Origin: CAZFER01 sp964517495
GTDB taxonomy: Bacteria > Hinthialibacterota > Hinthialibacteria > Hinthialibacterales > Hinthialibacteraceae
Reading direction: 5' to 3'
DNA length: 18,049 nt
NCBI GenBank assembly: GCA_964517495.1
Contig: CAZFER010000097.1
Location: forward strand, 1-18,049
The notes under the pieces are model-generated. The model ran no database searches and was not told the origin of the DNA. It saw only the letters and a list, made by a program, of their open reading frames with translations. The translations under genes and the position numbers were made by a program. Positions within the stretch are counted from its first letter, which is position 1; each line of letters begins with the position of its first letter. Shown here in pieces: positions 15,415-18,049 of this stretch.

Positions 15415-16486
15415 TGTCAAGTATACTTAATATATATTGTGAGGCTTTGCGCACGGATTCTTCTTCATCCTCCAGGCACGATTTCAGCAGGTTAAACGAA
15501 TCATTGCCGCATATCACCCCGATCAGGCAAATGGCAACCCGCCGCACAGCCGGAGTCCCGCTGGAAATGAGCGGAAGCAGGACCTGGATATTTTCCGAGG
15601 CCTGGCTGATTTTGGGGATTAATTCGGTGATGGTCATCGCGATCGAATAGGGCAGCGAGATGGCCCGGATGAACATCTGAATCTCCTCGTCCGGCACATG
15701 CGCCAATTGCTCATGTTCCACTTCCCCCAGGGATTGCTTCCCTTTGCCCCCCAAGAGGGCAATCAACACGGTGAACAATTCGGATTCGTTTTCCCGAAAG
15801 GTGATTGCCACCATCCCCTCCTGCATGGGGGGCGCTGAGGTCTTGAGATGGAGACTGGTCTGCTCCCCGAAATGGGTTAATTCCACTTCCACGGGAAAGC
15901 CTTCCCCGGTTAATGTAACCCGCCTGAATTCCCCCCCGCCTGCAGCCGCCATTTTCCCCACATCGGGGGAGATTCCCATTGCTTTCAGCGGCATCCTTTT
16001 GGATGATCGGGCAAAATGGAGATCGAGCGGTTGAATATCCAGGCGATTCTGATGGCTGACGATAGCCTCGGATAAGCGGGATCGGATTTCATCCGGATCA
16101 GCGTCATCCTGGTTTAACGAGGGAAAGAGCTCTTCTTTTTTTAGGCTGGCAATTGCCTGGTTTTCTTCCGCATCCCGGGCTTGGGCAATCTCACAGGCAA
16201 TCTGGATCATGGCGTGATCAAATTGCTCGGGAAACGCCAGGATGTACTGGAGAATGTCATATTCCTGATGATAGGGCAATGCCCGTTGCTTGAACGCCTC
16301 CAATTCCTCCTTCGTCACTTTTACCCCGGAAAGCGCGTCGCGATTGGCTTCCAAAAATTGATTGGCCAATTGAATTTTCTTCACCATGTCCTGGTATTCA
16401 GGTTGGGATAGCATCTCCGGGGTAACCGTTTTATCCTCCAGGTCAGAAAGAATCGCGGCTATTTTTTGCAGGCTGAGTTCAGTCAT
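15407..16486 (-). CDS. HEAT-repeat protein between sigma factor and Lon-like protease
   Basis: 359 residues, with no signal peptide or membrane segment. Residues 1-160 are helical and acidic. Residues 185-265 are beta-rich (GEFRRVTLTGEGFPVEVELT, TSLHLKTSAP, GMVAITF), with a small glycine-rich stretch before them. The C-terminus (about 299-356) holds HEAT-like repeats: AVRRVAICLIGVICGNDSFN then LLKSCLEDEEESVRKASQYI. The start overlaps the sigma factor's stop (AAATGACT) with AGGAAAA just upstream, showing tight translational coupling. The middle beta region might bind a ligand or the sigma factor. By position it could be a cytoplasmic anti-sigma or adaptor protein for the protease; no known anti-sigma motif is visible. 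Confidence 0.6.
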   Translation of the reverse strand: MTELSLQKIAAILSDLEDKTVTPEMLSQPEYQDMVKKIQLANQFLEANRDALSGVKVTKEELEAFKQRALPYHQEYDILQYILAFPEQFDHAMIQIACEIAQARDAEENQAIASLKKEELFPSLNQDDADPDEIRSRLSEAIVSHQNRLDIQPLDLHFARSSKRMPLKAMGISPDVGKMAAAGGGEFRRVTLTGEGFPVEVELTHFGEQTSLHLKTSAPPMQEGMVAITFRENESELFTVLIALLGGKGKQSLGEVEHEQLAHVPDEEIQMFIRAISLPYSIAMTITELIPKISQASENIQVLLPLISSGTPAVRRVAICLIGVICGNDSFNLLKSCLEDEEESVRKASQYILSILDNG

Positions 16487-17016
16487 TTTTCCTGAACCTC
16501 ATAGTATTGTTGATATAATTTGTCCAGTGTATTTTCAAAATCTTTTCGTATCGTATTCCGGGATTTCCCCAAAATTATTGCTATCTCCTCATAGGTGTAA
16601 TTCTCAATGATTTTAAGTATAAGGATAAATCGCTCATACATACTCAATTTTTCGATCAGTTCGTCTATCTCAACTTTTTCTTTAATCTTCTCTCCATTAT
16701 ACGGTTTAACGTTTTCTTGAGTGTGCTTAAGTTTCTCAGAAATGATTCTCCACGTTGTTCGTCTACGAAGAATGGAAATACATTTATTTTTAATAGCAGA
16801 ATAGAGGTAACCACCAAAATTATCCGCTATGCGATGGGCTCTTTTTTCCCATAGTTTTGAAAAAACATCATGAACAATGTCATTCACATCAGCCGCATTC
16901 CCTAAATGTCGAAACACGACTCGACACGCCATATCCCAGTGCTGATTATAGAGCGTCTCAAAATACGCTCTCTCCTCGTCTAGTGACATTGGATAGTTGT
17001 TCATATCCTGGTTCAT
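16483..17016 (-). CDS. ECF-type RNA polymerase sigma factor
   Basis: 177 residues. Region 2 (about 19-85) includes LYNQHWDMACRVVFRHLGNA, then ADVNDIVHDVFSKLWEKR and FGGYLYSAIKNKCISILRRR, matching the ECF core-binding and -10 recognition helices. Region 4 (about 115-170) ends in the helix-turn-helix NYTYEEIAIILGKSRNTIRK. There is no region 3, as usual for ECF factors. The start has only a weak GGGA upstream; a second ATG four codons on is not better supported. It is first gene of a three-gene operon and probably autoregulated from the 175-bp divergent region, but its target promoters are unknown. It directs RNA polymerase in the cytoplasm. Confidence 0.9.
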   Translation of the reverse strand: MNQDMNNYPMSLDEERAYFETLYNQHWDMACRVVFRHLGNAADVNDIVHDVFSKLWEKRAHRIADNFGGYLYSAIKNKCISILRRRTTWRIISEKLKHTQENVKPYNGEKIKEKVEIDELIEKLSMYERFILILKIIENYTYEEIAIILGKSRNTIRKDFENTLDKLYQQYYEVQEK

Positions 17017-17191
17017 CGTGCATTCCCGGTAAACGAATAAGGTTATGCTTAAACGTGTAACCAGAATCCCTTAAAACCGTGGTTTTGTCAACCACATAAC
17101 AAATATCAACAAAATTTCTTTTTCTCAGTGCATTTTTCCCCGCTCATGTGACTTCCTTAATGAAAAGACAATTTCCAAATGAGGAAAAACC
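17017..17191. promoter_or_regulatory. Divergent regulatory region with inverted repeat
   Basis: The 175 bp separate the ECF operon from the plus-strand gene at 17192 and must hold both promoters. GTGGTT-TTGTC-AACCAC (17079-17095) is a perfect 6-bp inverted repeat, and GGTTA (17041) with TAACC (17058) forms a looser one. They could be operators, or a hairpin. No certain -35/-10 pair can be assigned by eye. Confidence 0.4.
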
Positions 17192-18049
17192 ATGGATTTG
17201 ATACAAGATGATGCGTTTTACTACGAAGACAATCCCCTGGACTATGAGCCGAAATCCATTGAATTTTCATGGGATACGGACAAGAACCTGGGGGAGGATT
17301 TGACCGTTCAACCGCCGAAGATGGAGGATATCCCCTGTGAGGATTTATCCAGGGATATCCATCTCAAGCACACCACGCGCAATGATGAACCGCTTTTATT
17401 GAATTATGAACCCGGTTCTGAAATAAAACCGCCCCCTCCCCGTTCGATTTTTCCCGATCCGGTATTTCAACCCATACTCTTTCCGCAAGAAAATAAAGGG
17501 AAACCGTTTCCTTTCGATCCCAATTTTGAGAAAACACCGGATCACAGTCCTTTCTTGGACGGTATCAGTGGCCCGATTTCCACAAAATATGGTCCACTGC
17601 CCCACAAGAAACTCTTTCACGGTGGCGGCGGGGGCGGGGGAAACCGATCCCGCCGGGATGTTCATGCGGAACTTCGTAGAAAAGCCTACTACGACCAACC
17701 CATCGACATACGGGATAACGCCGACAAGCGCAAAGCGGTTTTGAATACCCGCCGCCATGCCCTGTGTGAATACACCGAGGCGGAATGCCGCTTCCTGGAT
17801 ACCCATGACCGGCTCCCCTTTAACCTTGTCAACCGGAACATTCATGGCGTTCCGCCAATTGGGATTGATATCAGAAGCATTCATCATGACGCTATCTATC
17901 CCCCCACAACCGGTCAATGTGTGCGCTGCCTGGAAGAATCCACCCCCGCCTATATCTGTGATCCCTGTGGGCGTGAATTATGCCAACGTGTTGACGAGGA
18001 TGAAGTGCGCCAAATGGAACACGATGAGCAAGGCTATCCCGATCCCAAA
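17192..18049 (+). CDS. Large proline-rich protein with Gly-run and zinc-ribbon motif (partial)
   Basis: The frame is open from the ATG at 17192 to the window edge (286 codons, no stop), so the C-terminus is missing. GAGGA lies 6 bases before the start. The N-terminal 140 residues are acidic and proline-rich without obvious fold (PPPPRSIFPDP). A seven-glycine run follows near 148-154, then a basic stretch (NRSRRDVHAELRRKAYYD). CVRCLEESTPAYICDPCGREL (about 244-264) gives two CxxC pairs, a likely zinc ribbon. There is no signal peptide. The acidic and Gly-rich stretches suggest flexible linkers. The gene is divergent from the ECF operon. I do not recognise a family. Confidence 0.65.
   Translation, partial: MDLIQDDAFYYEDNPLDYEPKSIEFSWDTDKNLGEDLTVQPPKMEDIPCEDLSRDIHLKHTTRNDEPLLLNYEPGSEIKPPPPRSIFPDPVFQPILFPQENKGKPFPFDPNFEKTPDHSPFLDGISGPISTKYGPLPHKKLFHGGGGGGGNRSRRDVHAELRRKAYYDQPIDIRDNADKRKAVLNTRRHALCEYTEAECRFLDTHDRLPFNLVNRNIHGVPPIGIDIRSIHHDAIYPPTTGQCVRCLEESTPAYICDPCGRELCQRVDEDEVRQMEHDEQGYPDPK

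Noticed and set aside
17396..17917. 173-codon minus-strand frame near the right edge
   Set aside because: The opposite strand holds a longer open frame with a good ribosome-binding site and a zinc-ribbon motif. The minus frame has no recognisable motif.

Overview
This 18 kb window looks like part of a chromosome from an uncultured or poorly sampled bacterium. Gene starts mostly follow Shine-Dalgarno sites, there are ECF-type sigma factors and a lipid/sugar-polymer gene pair, and no archaeal or eukaryotic features stand out. I cannot name the lineage. By eye, base composition shifts from AT-rich accessory DNA (about 1.2-8 kb) to more GC-rich DNA (about 13.4-18 kb), as expected for a mosaic of acquired and resident genes.

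Region 1 (1-440) is the right end of an IS66-type element, with the C-terminal part of its transposase and its terminal inverted repeat. It has cut into the 3' part of a secreted protein gene (about 417-851, minus strand). Region 2 (850-1640) has no gene but holds a terminator-like hairpin and a GC-rich block of nested hairpins. Region 3 (1642-3955) is a divergent regulatory pair: a two-repeat cupin protein on the minus strand and an ECF-like sigma factor plus a small partner on the plus strand. A perfect 11+11 bp palindrome lies between them, and a bidirectional hairpin closes the plus-strand unit against the convergent unknown gene at 3941-4384.

Region 4 (4.4-9.9 kb) is an accessory patch. 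It contains the left end of an IS66-type element with tnpA, a coiled-coil gene truncated at that junction, a PIN-domain toxin-antitoxin pair, an AT-rich array of eight 20-bp units, and two small winged-helix ORFs. It ends in a GGCC-type (NgoPII-like) restriction-modification pair in which the endonuclease gene has an in-frame stop while the methyltransferase is intact.

Region 5 (10.0-13.2 kb) is a two-gene polysaccharide unit on the minus strand: UDP-GlcNAc 2-epimerase followed by a heparinase II/III-family protein. Region 6 (13.4-18.0 kb) is the most unusual part. It is a tightly overlapping minus-strand operon of an ECF sigma factor, a HEAT-repeat protein, and a membrane protein carrying a Lon-type (S16) serine-lysine protease domain without an ATPase. 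Divergent from it is a plus-strand gene for a large acidic, proline-rich protein with a seven-glycine run and a CxxC...CxxC zinc-ribbon-like motif; it runs off the window. I infer that the operon senses and transduces a signal through regulated proteolysis, but nothing in the sequence proves this.
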